Source: Flammeovirga sp. SJP92
GTDB taxonomy: Bacteria > Bacteroidota > Bacteroidia > Cytophagales > Flammeovirgaceae
Reading direction: 5' to 3'
Assembly (NCBI RefSeq): GCF_001583495.1
Contig: NZ_LQAQ01000111.1
Span: 269,034-333,033, forward strand
DNA: 64,000 nucleotides
The position numbers and the translations under genes are program-made. This document shows positions 16,861 through 26,453 of the stretch, one piece after another; the stretch's first letter is position 1; every line of letters begins with the position of its first letter. The notes beneath the pieces are model-generated. The model worked only from the letters and a program-made list of their open reading frames with translations. It ran no database searches and was not told the origin of the DNA.

Positions 16861-18828
16861 TTATTGAACAACTTCTTCCGAAGGAGCAAACCAATTACCG
16901 TCTTCATCAATAAGTTTGATTAATTCATCTACTGCATTTTCTTCAGGAACAGATCGTTTCACAACCTCCTGACCTCTGTATAATGTAATTTTACCCTTAC
17001 CTGATCCAACATAACCATAATCAGCATCAGCCATTTCACCAGGTCCATTAACAATACAACCCATGATTCCAATTTTGACACCTTTTAAGTGATCCGTTCT
17101 CTGACGAATCATAGCCGTTGTTTCCTGTAAGTCAAACAAAGTACGACCGCATGAAGGACATGAAATATACTCCGTTTTTGTCATTCTTGTTCGTGCTGCT
17201 TGTAAAATGCCGAATGATAAGCGATTACAGAATTCAATGGATTCTAAACTGTTATCAGTGCTCAACATCACACCATCACCTAGACCATCAATCAATAAAC
17301 CACCAATGTCTGTAGAACTATAAAGTTGTAACTGATCATCTGTGAGATCTGTGTAGTTTCTTTCAATGATCACAGGTGTTTTTACATCATTGCTATACAA
17401 CTTATACAGTAAAGCTCTTAATTCTGGCATCGCATGAGCATTTTCAGTATGAATCATAAGTACCACATTAGATGCATTTTTTAAAGTAGCGATGATGGAT
17501 TCATCAAGCTCCTTTAAAGTAGTCCTTACAAAATTAAGATCTTGGTGTAAGTTGTTGCTACTATCAATGTATTCAGATAACTCAAAAAGAGGGTAGGTGT
17601 CATCTTCTTTGTTCCAGATTGAAGCGTCAACAATATTTTTCAATCCATTTGGAGCCATAAAAGGAAGAGGCTTAGTACCTGTATAGATATAATCAGCACC
17701 ATGATCACTCATAGCCCACTTGTCTGTAGCAGGTAAATAATGGTGACCAATGACTTTTAAACTTTTCATAGTGATTTCATCCACCGGAGCAAAGTTAGCA
17801 ATTACTCTTGGTACATTGTGATCACCAAAAGTGGCTACTTCTGCAGTTGACCTTCTTTCATATTTAAAAGGGTTTTTAGGAGATGAAGTAATTGAGGTTG
17901 GAATGACATTACTTTCTTCTCTTCTGTTATCATATCTCTTGATCAAGGCTTCAGCAACAGGAGCTTCTGCTTCTGGTGCCTCAGTTAAAGAAACACGTAC
18001 TGTATCCCCTAAGCCATCTTCTAAAAGTGTTCCAATCCCAACAGCAGATTTTACCCTGCCATCTTCACCATCACCAGCTTCTGTAACACCTAAATGCAGA
18101 GGGTAAGGCTTAAGCCCCTCTTCATCCATTTTCTGAACTAATAGTCTGTATGCCTGTACCATCACTTGAGTGTTACTTGCTTTCATAGAAAGTACAATTT
18201 CATGATAGTCTAATTCATCGCAAATTCTAAGGAATTCCAAAGCAGATTCAACCATTCCAAGAGGTGTGTCTCCATAACGGCTTAAGATACGGTCAGACAA
18301 AGAGCCATGGTTTGTACCAATTCTCATTGCTGTTCCGTATTCTTTACAGATTTCAACTAAAGGAATAAATTTTTCTCTGATTCTATCTAGCTCTGCTTGA
18401 TACGTAGCATCATCGTATTCAATAAAATCAAATTTTTTCTTATCGGCATAATTACCAGGATTGATTCTTACTTTTTCAACGATTTTAGCGGCTACTTCTG
18501 CTGCGTTTGGAGTAAAATGTATATCAGCTACTAAAGGGACATTAAAGCCTCTAGCTCTTAATCCATCTTTAATATTTTGAAGGTTTTCAGCTTCCTTTTT
18601 ACTAGGAGCAGTGATTCTTACATACTCACAACCTGATTCAACCATTCTTATTATTTCCTCTATGGAGCCTTCTGTATCCATTGTGTCTACAGTGGTCATA
18701 GATTGAATTCGTATAGGGTTGTCTCCTCCCATAGGAACTCCTCCAATATTAACGGTTACGGTTTGCCTTCTCTGATATGCGTTAATATTGTCGCAGTAGT
18801 TATATGTTTGAATATCTTCTTTTTTCAT
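16861..18828 (-). CDS. ispG: 4-hydroxy-3-methylbut-2-enyl diphosphate synthase, long form
   Basis: Makes HMBPP from MEcPP in the cytoplasmic MEP isoprenoid pathway. From ATG 18828 the protein has about 655 residues, the long three-domain form known from Bacteroidota, chlamydiae and plants, with an inserted domain between the TIM barrel and the iron-sulfur domain. The frame is also open to a TTG at 18849, which is less likely. N-terminal motifs include IRIQSMTTVDT and VADIHFTPNAA. The C-terminal [4Fe-4S] ligands are the cysteines of SCPSCGRT and GIMGCIVNGPGEM. It is a single-gene unit with a terminator directly after it. Confidence 0.96.
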   Translation of the reverse strand: MKKEDIQTYNYCDNINAYQRRQTVTVNIGGVPMGGDNPIRIQSMTTVDTMDTEGSIEEIIRMVESGCEYVRITAPSKKEAENLQNIKDGLRARGFNVPLVADIHFTPNAAEVAAKIVEKVRINPGNYADKKKFDFIEYDDATYQAELDRIREKFIPLVEICKEYGTAMRIGTNHGSLSDRILSRYGDTPLGMVESALEFLRICDELDYHEIVLSMKASNTQVMVQAYRLLVQKMDEEGLKPYPLHLGVTEAGDGEDGRVKSAVGIGTLLEDGLGDTVRVSLTEAPEAEAPVAEALIKRYDNRREESNVIPTSITSSPKNPFKYERRSTAEVATFGDHNVPRVIANFAPVDEITMKSLKVIGHHYLPATDKWAMSDHGADYIYTGTKPLPFMAPNGLKNIVDASIWNKEDDTYPLFELSEYIDSSNNLHQDLNFVRTTLKELDESIIATLKNASNVVLMIHTENAHAMPELRALLYKLYSNDVKTPVIIERNYTDLTDDQLQLYSSTDIGGLLIDGLGDGVMLSTDNSLESIEFCNRLSFGILQAARTRMTKTEYISCPSCGRTLFDLQETTAMIRQRTDHLKGVKIGIMGCIVNGPGEMADADYGYVGSGKGKITLYRGQEVVKRSVPEENAVDELIKLIDEDGNWFAPSEEVVQ

Positions 18829-19081
18829 TGAAATGCTTGTTTGCGACAAAAATACAGATAAAATTTAGATTGGGAATAGAATAAATGTTATAAGTATTAA
18901 GTCAAAAATAATTTATCGTTGATTCCTAAAAGCCAAGTGAAGAGAAATTTCTTTTTTTTCAGCTATTGGAGTTTAAAAATCAAAAATAAAACGATTTTGT
19001 TCACAGTTCTATTGTCTTTCTACTTATGTTACCAATAACCAAAATCTTAATGTTTTGTTTATATTGTAGGGATATTTGGTC

Positions 19082-19110
19082 AAAAAAAAGAGGCTCCTAA
19101 TAAGAGCCTC
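19082..19110 (-). terminator. Terminator of the AraC-type regulator gene
   Basis: GAGGCTC / GAGCCTC (19090-19096, 19104-19110) followed on the minus strand by eight T. Confidence 0.85.
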
Positions 19111-19140
19111 CGCCTGATAGCATATATTTTTAAAGAGAGA

Positions 19141-20070
19141 TTATACATTCATTAATGAATCTCTTCTTCTCATTTTTCCTGCAGGAATACCAAACATCAT
19201 TTTGAAACGTCTACAGAAATATGCAGTGTCTTTATAGCCTACTTCAGATCCGATAGCACGGATACTCTTTCTTGATGTACGAAGCAATTCAACTGCTTTT
19301 TCCATTCTTTGGTATTCGATATAATCTTGAGGGTTGATACCCGTCAGCATTTTAAAGTATTGCCCTACGTAATCCTCAGATACATTCGCAACGTTCGCAA
19401 GGATTTTATTCGAAAGGTCACTTGAAATATTATCCTTGATGAAATTGAAAATATCAATCAATCGAGGATCTTTAAAGTAATTGCTGTTAGTAGCAATCTG
19501 CTCCACAAACAATTTCTTTTCTAACACATGTCTGAATACTTCTATTACAGCATATTCTGTAATATTAGTAGCGATTCTGTCTCTACCTGGCTTATCGCCT
19601 AAAGATTCTTTATAAACTTTTTCAATCGCTTCACTGATTTCCTCATGTTTTGGAATGATAAAAGGAGGGATATCAAGTGAATTGAAGAAATTTACCGAAT
19701 CAAAAGCCTTTGCATCAAAAGTTACTGACGTAAAGCTTGTGTGGATGGTATGCAATGAGACATCGTCATTGATTTTTCTTAAGTAGGAGTCTCTATCGTT
19801 GATAAAGCTCTCATTCGTTACTTCCGTTGTGTTTGAGTTACCGAAAGCAATCTCAATCGATTTACCTCCAGGTATAAAAACTAGGTCACCCGCATGAGCT
19901 ACTTCATTCTCGTTGATAGTGATATCACCAGATTTAACTTGGATAAGGGTGTTTTGAACATCATAAAAGTTAGAGACTTTTACAGAACGGATAACGTTTA
20001 AACTGTTTGAACGGATAAACTTGATGTTTAACGATTCAATGATTTTGTTGTAATCTTCTATCATAGTCAT
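19141..20070 (-). CDS. AraC/XylS-family transcriptional regulator
   Basis: 309 residues. The N-terminal part looks like a small cupin-like sensor fold (GDITINENEVAHAGDLVFIPGG). The C-terminal 100 residues hold the double helix-turn-helix: SNKILANVANVSEDYVGQYF and the conserved SIRAIGSEVGYKDTAYFCRRFK, ending GIPAGKMRR. It therefore binds DNA and responds to an unknown signal. ATG at 20070 is followed by a second ATG at 20064; either is possible. It is a single-gene unit with no adjacent metabolic operon on the same strand apart from the flavin reductase unit more than 400 bp upstream, so its regulon is unknown. Confidence 0.9.
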   Translation of the reverse strand: MTMIEDYNKIIESLNIKFIRSNSLNVIRSVKVSNFYDVQNTLIQVKSGDITINENEVAHAGDLVFIPGGKSIEIAFGNSNTTEVTNESFINDRDSYLRKINDDVSLHTIHTSFTSVTFDAKAFDSVNFFNSLDIPPFIIPKHEEISEAIEKVYKESLGDKPGRDRIATNITEYAVIEVFRHVLEKKLFVEQIATNSNYFKDPRLIDIFNFIKDNISSDLSNKILANVANVSEDYVGQYFKMLTGINPQDYIEYQRMEKAVELLRTSRKSIRAIGSEVGYKDTAYFCRRFKMMFGIPAGKMRRRDSLMNV

Positions 20071-20488
20071 TGTAATTAAAAAGGAGAAATAACTACTACC
20101 TACCTAGGCATATGGGTTTCGACATCAGTTATACAAAATGTGCAATTTTTTTCTATTACTTATAATCAACTTTCTGTGTAATAATAGGAGGATAACCATG
20201 TAGTTTATAGTTATAATATAGTTCCAATACTTAAATAAAGTAATAATGGATCTTAAAATCAAGCATTTTTTTATCTTTTTTTTAATTAATGAATTAAGAT
20301 CAATCTTGATATTGTGCAAATTTGTATAAAAATTATCTTTTTTGAAAGAAATACTTAAAATTATATTTATCTAATATTGCCTATTTGGGCATAAAAATGA
20401 GGGTATAAAAAAAGCCCAATTATTATTGAGCTTTAATTATTTTTTGAGCAGAACATTAATTCAACCTCAATATTTTTACAATCAAAAT
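20071..20488. other. Non-coding A/T-rich gap
   Basis: 418 bp between two minus-strand genes. It holds the terminator of the flavin reductase operon (20407-20434) and presumably the promoter of the AraC-type gene, which I could not place. A short minus-strand reading frame here (20125-20319) is low-complexity and is not called. Confidence 0.6.
20407..20434 (-). terminator. Terminator of the TonB-sensor-flavin reductase operon
   Basis: On the minus strand AAAGCTCAAT pairs with ATTGGGCTTT (one G-U pair) and is followed by a T-run. It lies 55 bp after the flavin reductase stop codon. Confidence 0.8.
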
Positions 20489-20974
20489 TTAAGTTTGAAT
20501 AGTTGTATACTGCCCTTGACTGTATAATAACGGCTTATCATTTTGATTTTCAGTGTTTTTTATGCTTGTGATACTCCCAATGAAAATGCTATGAGTAAAG
20601 CCGTCATAAGCTTCCTGAAGTTCGCATTCTATGTTGGTCAAAGCGTTCTCTAAAATTCTATTTTCTTCAGAAAATTCCCATGAACCTAATTGAAACTTTT
20701 CTTCACCTTGCAAGCCTTTGTAACCGGCAAAACAATTCGAAATTTCTGACATGTCTTCTCTGAGAATGTGTACTGAGAATTTTTTGTTTTTCAAGACCTG
20801 ATCATGGAATTCTCCATTTTTATTCACAGATACTAATAAGCTGGGTGGGGTGTCTGAAAGAGATGTGACTGCTGTTGCTGTAATTCCATTTCTCCCTGCT
20901 TCCCCATCTGTTGAAATGACATTTACAGTAGCGGCTAGATGTCGCATTGCCTCTTTAAAAAGTTGTTTGTCCAT
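20489..20974 (-). CDS. Flavin reductase-like FMN-binding protein
   Basis: 161 residues with the flavin_reduct fold: LAATVNVISTDG at the N-terminus, then NGITATAVTSLSDTPPSLLVSV, the typical flavin-contacting segment. Relatives include HpaC- and RutF-type NAD(P)H:flavin reductases that feed reduced FMN to a partner enzyme, and also other flavoproteins. No monooxygenase is nearby. The gene starts 15 bp after the GAF/PAS sensor and ends the four-gene minus-strand unit. A reductive step linked to the TonB-imported substrate, such as ferric chelate reduction, is possible but is inference. Confidence 0.85.
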   Translation of the reverse strand: MDKQLFKEAMRHLAATVNVISTDGEAGRNGITATAVTSLSDTPPSLLVSVNKNGEFHDQVLKNKKFSVHILREDMSEISNCFAGYKGLQGEEKFQLGSWEFSEENRILENALTNIECELQEAYDGFTHSIFIGSITSIKNTENQNDKPLLYSQGQYTTIQT

Positions 20975-20989
20975 GTAAGTAGATATATA

Positions 20990-22876
20990 CTAAGAATTCT
21001 TTTTTATTTGTTGGTGAAGACGGCCAATTTCAAGTTCAAGCTCAACCACTTTCTTCCTTGCATTGTTAAGCTCTTCCTTTGTGCTGATCATAAGACTCAA
21101 GCTTTCTTTCATAGTCTTCTCTTGTATAACTAATTGCTCGTTCTTTAGTTGTGCTTTATCCAATAAAATTCGAAGTTCTTTCTCTTTTTTATCTTGTTCA
21201 GAAATATCCTGTATATAAGCAATCCTCCTTACACCTTCGTTATTTTTAATTTCAGTAATAAAAATCAAAGCAGTAAAGACATCGCCAGAAGAACGCTTCA
21301 GTTTCATTGTTCTTCTATTATTAATTGCTCTGTCATAGCTTTTGCCTAATAACTCAGTGATATTCTGTCCGTCCGAAACAATTCCAATCTGGAAGATATG
21401 AGAAGCGGCAGGATTGAGCTTTAAGATTTCTCCATCTTCATTAAAGGCAATCATAGCGTCCATGGCTCTTTCAAAGAAAAGAAGACTTTCTTCCTCCTGT
21501 GCCTCTAACTGCACTTGCTTGACCTCCATTTCCTTTTTGGTCTCTTCCAGAAGCATCATATTCTCCTTGAGTGTTTCTTCTTTCTCCTTGAGTTCTTCGT
21601 TGGTTTTTTGTGCTTCATCCAATAGCTGATTTGTTCTCAGAGTAGATTGAATAGTACGTATAGTAAGTGCAATAGAAGGAGCAATCTCCGTGAGAAGTGC
21701 TTTCTCTTGTTCATTATATTCTCTTATAGAACCCAGTTCAATTACACCCACTACATCATTTTTAATCGCAAGAGGAACGAGGAAGATATTTTTAGGTATT
21801 GCTTCTCCTAATCCAGACTGAATAGGAGTGTAGTCGCTAGGAATATCAGAAATTAACGTAGGTGTATTTTTCAAGAAAACCTCTCCAACTTGACCTTCGC
21901 CTTTTTGGTAAACATCACCCACTTTTTTCCTTCTATGTTGACTGTAGCAGGCAGTGATTTCTAGATAATCTTTTTCATCATTGTAAAGGTAAAAAGCACC
22001 CAAAGTGGATTGTGTATATTCAGTAATCTCACGGAGTGTTTTGGTAGACAGCCTTTTTATATCTTTTACAGATAATAATAATTCACTTATTGAAGAAAGA
22101 CCTGAAGCGATCCAACCTTGATTTTCTACATTTTCTTTTTGAATACGGACCTGGTCACGCATTGAGATCAAGAGGTTTCCAAGAATATCATTCTCATGAA
22201 TGTTGTATTCTTCATATAATTTGCCATTTTCAATGTCTTGTGCAAGTTTAGTGTTTTCGTCAATATGCATTTGATCTTCAAGGAAAATAGCATAACGGGC
22301 ATTTCTAAAACTCTGCTTTTTTAATTGATTGGCAATAAATACACAAGCCATGTAAAAACTCAATGCAACAAGCGGGATAGAGACTATACCTTTAAAAGAT
22401 TTAGTCGTTAAACTTTCTTGATAAACATGCGTGAGCCACATGTCTGACCCCAAAAGCACTAATGAAACGTACATTAATACTGTCAGCATGAAATATACGG
22501 TAAGCAAATTGGCGTTTTGATAGAGTGCCAGCAGTGCGAGTATGCCAAAAAAGGCAAACTGCCCATAAGGCGTCTGAGGTGACACCATAAGGTATTGCAC
22601 TTGGTATAAAAAGAAAGTAAATGCTAAAATGTACCTTGTTGATGATGTATTTGTAGAGCTATACAGTAATAAAAAGTAAGCGATAGAGCTCAGTGTAGCT
22701 AGTCCTAACGCTAAAATCCAGTTTCCCGACTCAAATGACAGTCCTATTGCAAGTATAAATGACCCAATCAGGGTGTATTGCATCGCTCTGTCTAATCTTT
22801 TAAAGTTTTCGTAATAATAACTTTCAACTCTTTCCCGGGTAGGAGTGAATTTATCTACTTCTTGCTCTATTGACAT
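20990..22876 (-). CDS. Six-TM membrane sensor with GAF and PAS domains but no output domain
   Basis: 628 residues. About six hydrophobic segments fill residues 30-195. A linker with a HAMP-like look (IHENDILGNLLISMRD) follows, then a GAF domain (about 260-415), a long coiled coil (about 420-480, Glu/Lys-rich), a PAS domain (about 485-580, with AMDAMIAFNEDGEILKLN and a PAC-like IAYIQDISEQDK end), and a final coiled coil. No HisKA, HATPase, GGDEF, EAL or phosphatase motif follows. It must act through a partner or directly by conformation. It sits 36 bp after the DUF4249 gene and 15 bp before the flavin reductase gene. Confidence 0.85.
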   Translation of the reverse strand: MSIEQEVDKFTPTRERVESYYYENFKRLDRAMQYTLIGSFILAIGLSFESGNWILALGLATLSSIAYFLLLYSSTNTSSTRYILAFTFFLYQVQYLMVSPQTPYGQFAFFGILALLALYQNANLLTVYFMLTVLMYVSLVLLGSDMWLTHVYQESLTTKSFKGIVSIPLVALSFYMACVFIANQLKKQSFRNARYAIFLEDQMHIDENTKLAQDIENGKLYEEYNIHENDILGNLLISMRDQVRIQKENVENQGWIASGLSSISELLLSVKDIKRLSTKTLREITEYTQSTLGAFYLYNDEKDYLEITACYSQHRRKKVGDVYQKGEGQVGEVFLKNTPTLISDIPSDYTPIQSGLGEAIPKNIFLVPLAIKNDVVGVIELGSIREYNEQEKALLTEIAPSIALTIRTIQSTLRTNQLLDEAQKTNEELKEKEETLKENMMLLEETKKEMEVKQVQLEAQEEESLLFFERAMDAMIAFNEDGEILKLNPAASHIFQIGIVSDGQNITELLGKSYDRAINNRRTMKLKRSSGDVFTALIFITEIKNNEGVRRIAYIQDISEQDKKEKELRILLDKAQLKNEQLVIQEKTMKESLSLMISTKEELNNARKKVVELELEIGRLHQQIKKNS

Positions 22877-22912
22877 ATCAAAAAAATTTAACGAAAAACC
22901 TCCACCTTTTTA

Positions 22913-23902
22913 TTAATCATCATAAGGAGGTTGTGTAGTAATACGATATCCTTTGGAAGATATTGCTGAACCACAAAAAATACCAACAGCTTGTCCCTCA
23001 CTTTCTTCGTTCAGAGGGATAATATTGGTTGGAACATTTGCTAAAGGTCTAGCAAAAAGTCCTCCATTTGACATCTGTTGCCTTGATTGGCTTAAAAAAT
23101 CAAATGTATTTTCAGTGATTGAGTGGATTTCACAATAGATAGAATCTCCTATTTCATATAAAGGAGCATTGTTTTCTATTTCTTCTTCAGTACGGCTAGG
23201 ATTGATACTGTTACGGATAGGAGGAATAAAGTAAGTGTCTTCTGTAATGATATCACCAAATTCACTACGGCCAGGAGTGATGTCAAAAGCGATAGAAAGT
23301 TCATTGCTTTTATTTAGGAAGTCACCATTTTTATAAGTTTTGATCCAATAGCAATCTGCAGGTCCTGCAAAATCTTTGGCCCAAATTTCACCAAAAATAA
23401 GCTCTTCTTCAACATTAGATTCTCTTGATGTTTTAAATATCAGTGAATCAATAGGTGGTACTCTTTCTAAAGAAGTATACGCTTCAAAAGCAAGGTTTTT
23501 ATCTAAGAAATTAACGGTTACATCAAGCTTATAATAGTTGTCGTATCGGCCATCGCCATCTCTGTCAAAATCAGCAGGACGTTGTCTAACAATTAACGTA
23601 TCTGCTAATGTTTGTGGCGTCCATGTATAATATCCATTACTTTCGTATGAAAATATCATTGTCTTGTTATTGACCAGATCAGTCACTTTAACGTCAGCAT
23701 TCTCAATAAGAGGTGGAGTAGTCGGATCAAAATAACCATTTGTTGAAATAAGTCTAATGCGTTGTTTTTCAAATTTGTTATTGAGGAAACCGTCAACAAC
23801 AATCTGGGCTCTTCCCTGTGCGAGGTCAACATCAATGATATCTTCGCAGGAGTAGGAAAGAAAAGCGAGGAATACGAATAAATATATCTTATAGTTTTTC
23901 AT
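22913..23902 (-). CDS. DUF4249 lipoprotein, partner of the TonB-dependent receptor
   Basis: 329 residues. The signal ends in a lipobox (LAFLSYSC, then EDIIDVDL), so it is lipidated, probably at the outer membrane. The start of the mature part and the phrase QIVVDGFLNN are typical of DUF4249. In Bacteroidota DUF4249 proteins regularly follow a carboxypeptidase-regulatory-like TonB receptor, as here with only 3 bp between genes. A surface or periplasmic substrate-binding role is the usual guess and is not proven. Confidence 0.88.
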   Translation of the reverse strand: MKNYKIYLFVFLAFLSYSCEDIIDVDLAQGRAQIVVDGFLNNKFEKQRIRLISTNGYFDPTTPPLIENADVKVTDLVNNKTMIFSYESNGYYTWTPQTLADTLIVRQRPADFDRDGDGRYDNYYKLDVTVNFLDKNLAFEAYTSLERVPPIDSLIFKTSRESNVEEELIFGEIWAKDFAGPADCYWIKTYKNGDFLNKSNELSIAFDITPGRSEFGDIITEDTYFIPPIRNSINPSRTEEEIENNAPLYEIGDSIYCEIHSITENTFDFLSQSRQQMSNGGLFARPLANVPTNIIPLNEESEGQAVGIFCGSAISSKGYRITTQPPYDD

Positions 23903-23905
23903 TAT

Positions 23906-26296
23906 TTACCATTTGAAATTGAATGAAACAGAAGGGATGATATTTGCCAAAACAGAGAACTGTATTGCTTGATTTGGAGCAGGTTCACCTTGTTCAGGTC
24001 GTTCTTCTGAAGGCAAGAAGTAAATAGAATAAGGATTTTTACGAGCATAAGTATTATAAAAACCAAATACCCAATAATGCTCCCATCTTCGATTAGGTTT
24101 TTTTCTGCCTTGCAATGTAGCTGAAACATCTAATCTGTGATAGTAAGGTATCCTTTGATTGTTTCTAACACCATCTACATTATGTGGTATTCCATAACCT
24201 TGTATTTGAAGTTGGTTTGTAGGGAATGTTGTAGGAGTTCCACTTATTAAAGAGAAGTTTGCAGCAAAAGACCATCTCTTATTTAATGTGTAAAAATTAC
24301 TCAGTGTTAAGTTGTGAGCTTGATCAAACCTTCTTGGGTAATACTGGCTTTGATTAATTCCCTCCGTTTGTTGTTCAGATCTAGCTAAAGTATAGCTTAG
24401 CCACCCTGTATATTTCCCTTTTTTCTTTCTTAAATAAAACTCTATACCGTATGCTCTGCCGGTTGAGTTTAGTAAATCTCCTTCAAGATAAGGGTTGAGT
24501 AATAAATCGGCTCCATTGATATAATCAATCAAATTCCTCATTGGTTTGTAGTAAACCTCTGTTGAGAATTCAAAAGTATTATTTTTTATATTTCTAAAAT
24601 AACCCAATGCATACTGATCACCACGTTGCGGAACAATATTATTGGTACTAGGAGACCAAACGTCGAGTGGTGAAGCGGCTGAAGTATTTGAGATCAAGTG
24701 TATATACTGGGCCATATGCGTATAACTTGCCTTGATAGAGCTTTTCTCATTGAATTGATACTTAATAGCAAGCCTTGGCTCTAAGCTGAAGTACGTTTCT
24801 ACTGGATCCCAATCACCATACACTGTTTCAGATTCTTCTATCGGATCTCTTCTTGTGTTTGGAAGAACAGCTTCTTCGTATTCGTAAGTTGTAACCGGTC
24901 CTAAATAAGTAAATGAACTCCCTCGAATACCATATTGAAGAGAAATGGAATTGGAAATTTTATGATCGTTACCAATATAAATAGCATTTTCTAAAGCATA
25001 TTGATTTTGCAAAGCAAAAGGAGGTAATTCTTGTCCTCCACTTTTAGCCGTTGTTGTTCCTGGGGCAAAATCATAATAAATAGATTGAGCACCGAATGTG
25101 ACCGTACTATGGCTGCCCAAGTACCAAGTGAATTCTGGTTTGACTGAATAGGTTTTAACTCTCGACTTCCAATTGAAAGCGTCTGTGCCATCTTGACTAA
25201 AACTTAAATCATAGTCATAGTCAGAAATGTAAGCCGTAGTATTAAGGAATAATTTGTCATTAAATAAATGGTTCCATCTGAATGTCCCTGTTACATTTCC
25301 CCATCCGGAATTAAAAGTTCCTGCAGCACCAAAATTATCACGTCCCCAATAAGCTGAAAGGTATATTTTATTATTGTCATTAATGTCATAATTTACTTTT
25401 GCAGTCAAATCCCAGAAGTTGAATTTTGAATCTCTAAGATCCTCTTCTAGAAATGGCTTCGCAAGAATATCAATATAGGATCTCCTGGCAGCTACAAGGA
25501 ATGACATTTTATCCTTAATAATAGGTGCCTCAACGGTAAGTCTACTGAATATGACGCCAATTCCACCTTGAACAGTAAGTTCTTTTGCATTTCCCTCTTT
25601 CATACGGACATCTAGAATTGAAGAAATTCGTCCACCGTACTGTGCAGGAATACCACCTTTAATCAGTTTCACTTCTTTTACAGCGTCTGGATTGAAGACA
25701 GAGAAAAAGCCAAAAAGATGGGAAGAATTAAATACTGGAGCTTCATCAAGCAATACTAGGTTTTGCCCAATTCCGCCACCTCTTACATTAAACCCTGTGG
25801 CACCTTCTCCAACAGAACTTACACCAGGAAGCAGTTGTATTGATTTGATGATATCAACTTCACCCAAAAGAGCAGGTATTTTCAGCATGGTTTCGATGTC
25901 CATTTTCTGAGTACTCATTTGAATATCAGAAACATTAGCATCTTCCCGTTCACCAGTGATTAATACTTCATCAAGTTCTGTGTCTGTGCCTGAAAGTTCA
26001 ATGCTTAATTTTTTATTGTCGTTGAGTTTTACTTTTTTGGAGAAACTTTGAAAACCAACGAAAGTAGAGATAATGGTATATTCTCCTTCTGGTAGTGTCA
26101 ACGAATAAAAACCATAAGCATTCGTGACAACACCTGCTTTGATTTCATTGGCATAAACAGTAGCGCCAATGAGTGTTTCGCCTGTAGTTTTATCTTTTAT
26201 ATAGCCACTTAATGTGAAATTTTTTGTTTGGCCATAGAGAAAAGAGGAGAAAAACAAACTATAGATAATGAGAGCAACTCGTCTAACTTTTGACAT
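23906..26296 (-). CDS. TonB-dependent outer-membrane receptor with carboxypeptidase-regulatory-like N-domain
   Basis: 796 residues. A signal peptide (ending FLYGQ) is followed by a beta-sandwich CarboxypepD_reg domain (SGYIKDKTTGETLIGATV), then a plug domain with VRGGGIGQNLVLLDEAPVF and GGIPAQYGGR, and a long beta barrel with aromatic-rich strands, ending in the phenylalanine/tryptophan-rich SVSFNFKW. It would import a large or scarce solute with TonB energy. The substrate is not evident. It is the first gene of the unit running to the flavin reductase. The strong Trp ending is typical of outer-membrane barrels. Confidence 0.94.
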   Translation of the reverse strand: MSKVRRVALIIYSLFFSSFLYGQTKNFTLSGYIKDKTTGETLIGATVYANEIKAGVVTNAYGFYSLTLPEGEYTIISTFVGFQSFSKKVKLNDNKKLSIELSGTDTELDEVLITGEREDANVSDIQMSTQKMDIETMLKIPALLGEVDIIKSIQLLPGVSSVGEGATGFNVRGGGIGQNLVLLDEAPVFNSSHLFGFFSVFNPDAVKEVKLIKGGIPAQYGGRISSILDVRMKEGNAKELTVQGGIGVIFSRLTVEAPIIKDKMSFLVAARRSYIDILAKPFLEEDLRDSKFNFWDLTAKVNYDINDNNKIYLSAYWGRDNFGAAGTFNSGWGNVTGTFRWNHLFNDKLFLNTTAYISDYDYDLSFSQDGTDAFNWKSRVKTYSVKPEFTWYLGSHSTVTFGAQSIYYDFAPGTTTAKSGGQELPPFALQNQYALENAIYIGNDHKISNSISLQYGIRGSSFTYLGPVTTYEYEEAVLPNTRRDPIEESETVYGDWDPVETYFSLEPRLAIKYQFNEKSSIKASYTHMAQYIHLISNTSAASPLDVWSPSTNNIVPQRGDQYALGYFRNIKNNTFEFSTEVYYKPMRNLIDYINGADLLLNPYLEGDLLNSTGRAYGIEFYLRKKKGKYTGWLSYTLARSEQQTEGINQSQYYPRRFDQAHNLTLSNFYTLNKRWSFAANFSLISGTPTTFPTNQLQIQGYGIPHNVDGVRNNQRIPYYHRLDVSATLQGRKKPNRRWEHYWVFGFYNTYARKNPYSIYFLPSEERPEQGEPAPNQAIQFSVLANIIPSVSFNFKW

Positions 26297-26325
26297 GTAG
26301 TTTACTAAAAGGGTGATTAAGTTAA

Positions 26326-26337
26326 TGTAATATTACA
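26326..26337. promoter_or_regulatory. Candidate operator: 12-bp palindrome between divergent genes
   Basis: TGTAATATTACA is self-complementary and lies 30-41 bp upstream of the TonB receptor start and about 117 bp upstream of glpD. Regulatory role is inference. Confidence 0.3.
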
Positions 26338-26453
26338 ATTACTAATTAAGAGTTAATTTGTTTATTAAAATTAGAAAAATAAATCAAAAAGAAGAGAATC
26401 TTATTAAATTACTTTTACAAATTACCATAAAATAGACACTTTAATACTAAGAT

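Noticed and set aside
20125..20319. Small minus-strand ORF in the 20071-20488 gap
   Set aside because: Low-complexity Ile/Lys/Leu-rich translation from A/T-rich DNA with no family match and an unrelated terminator nearby.
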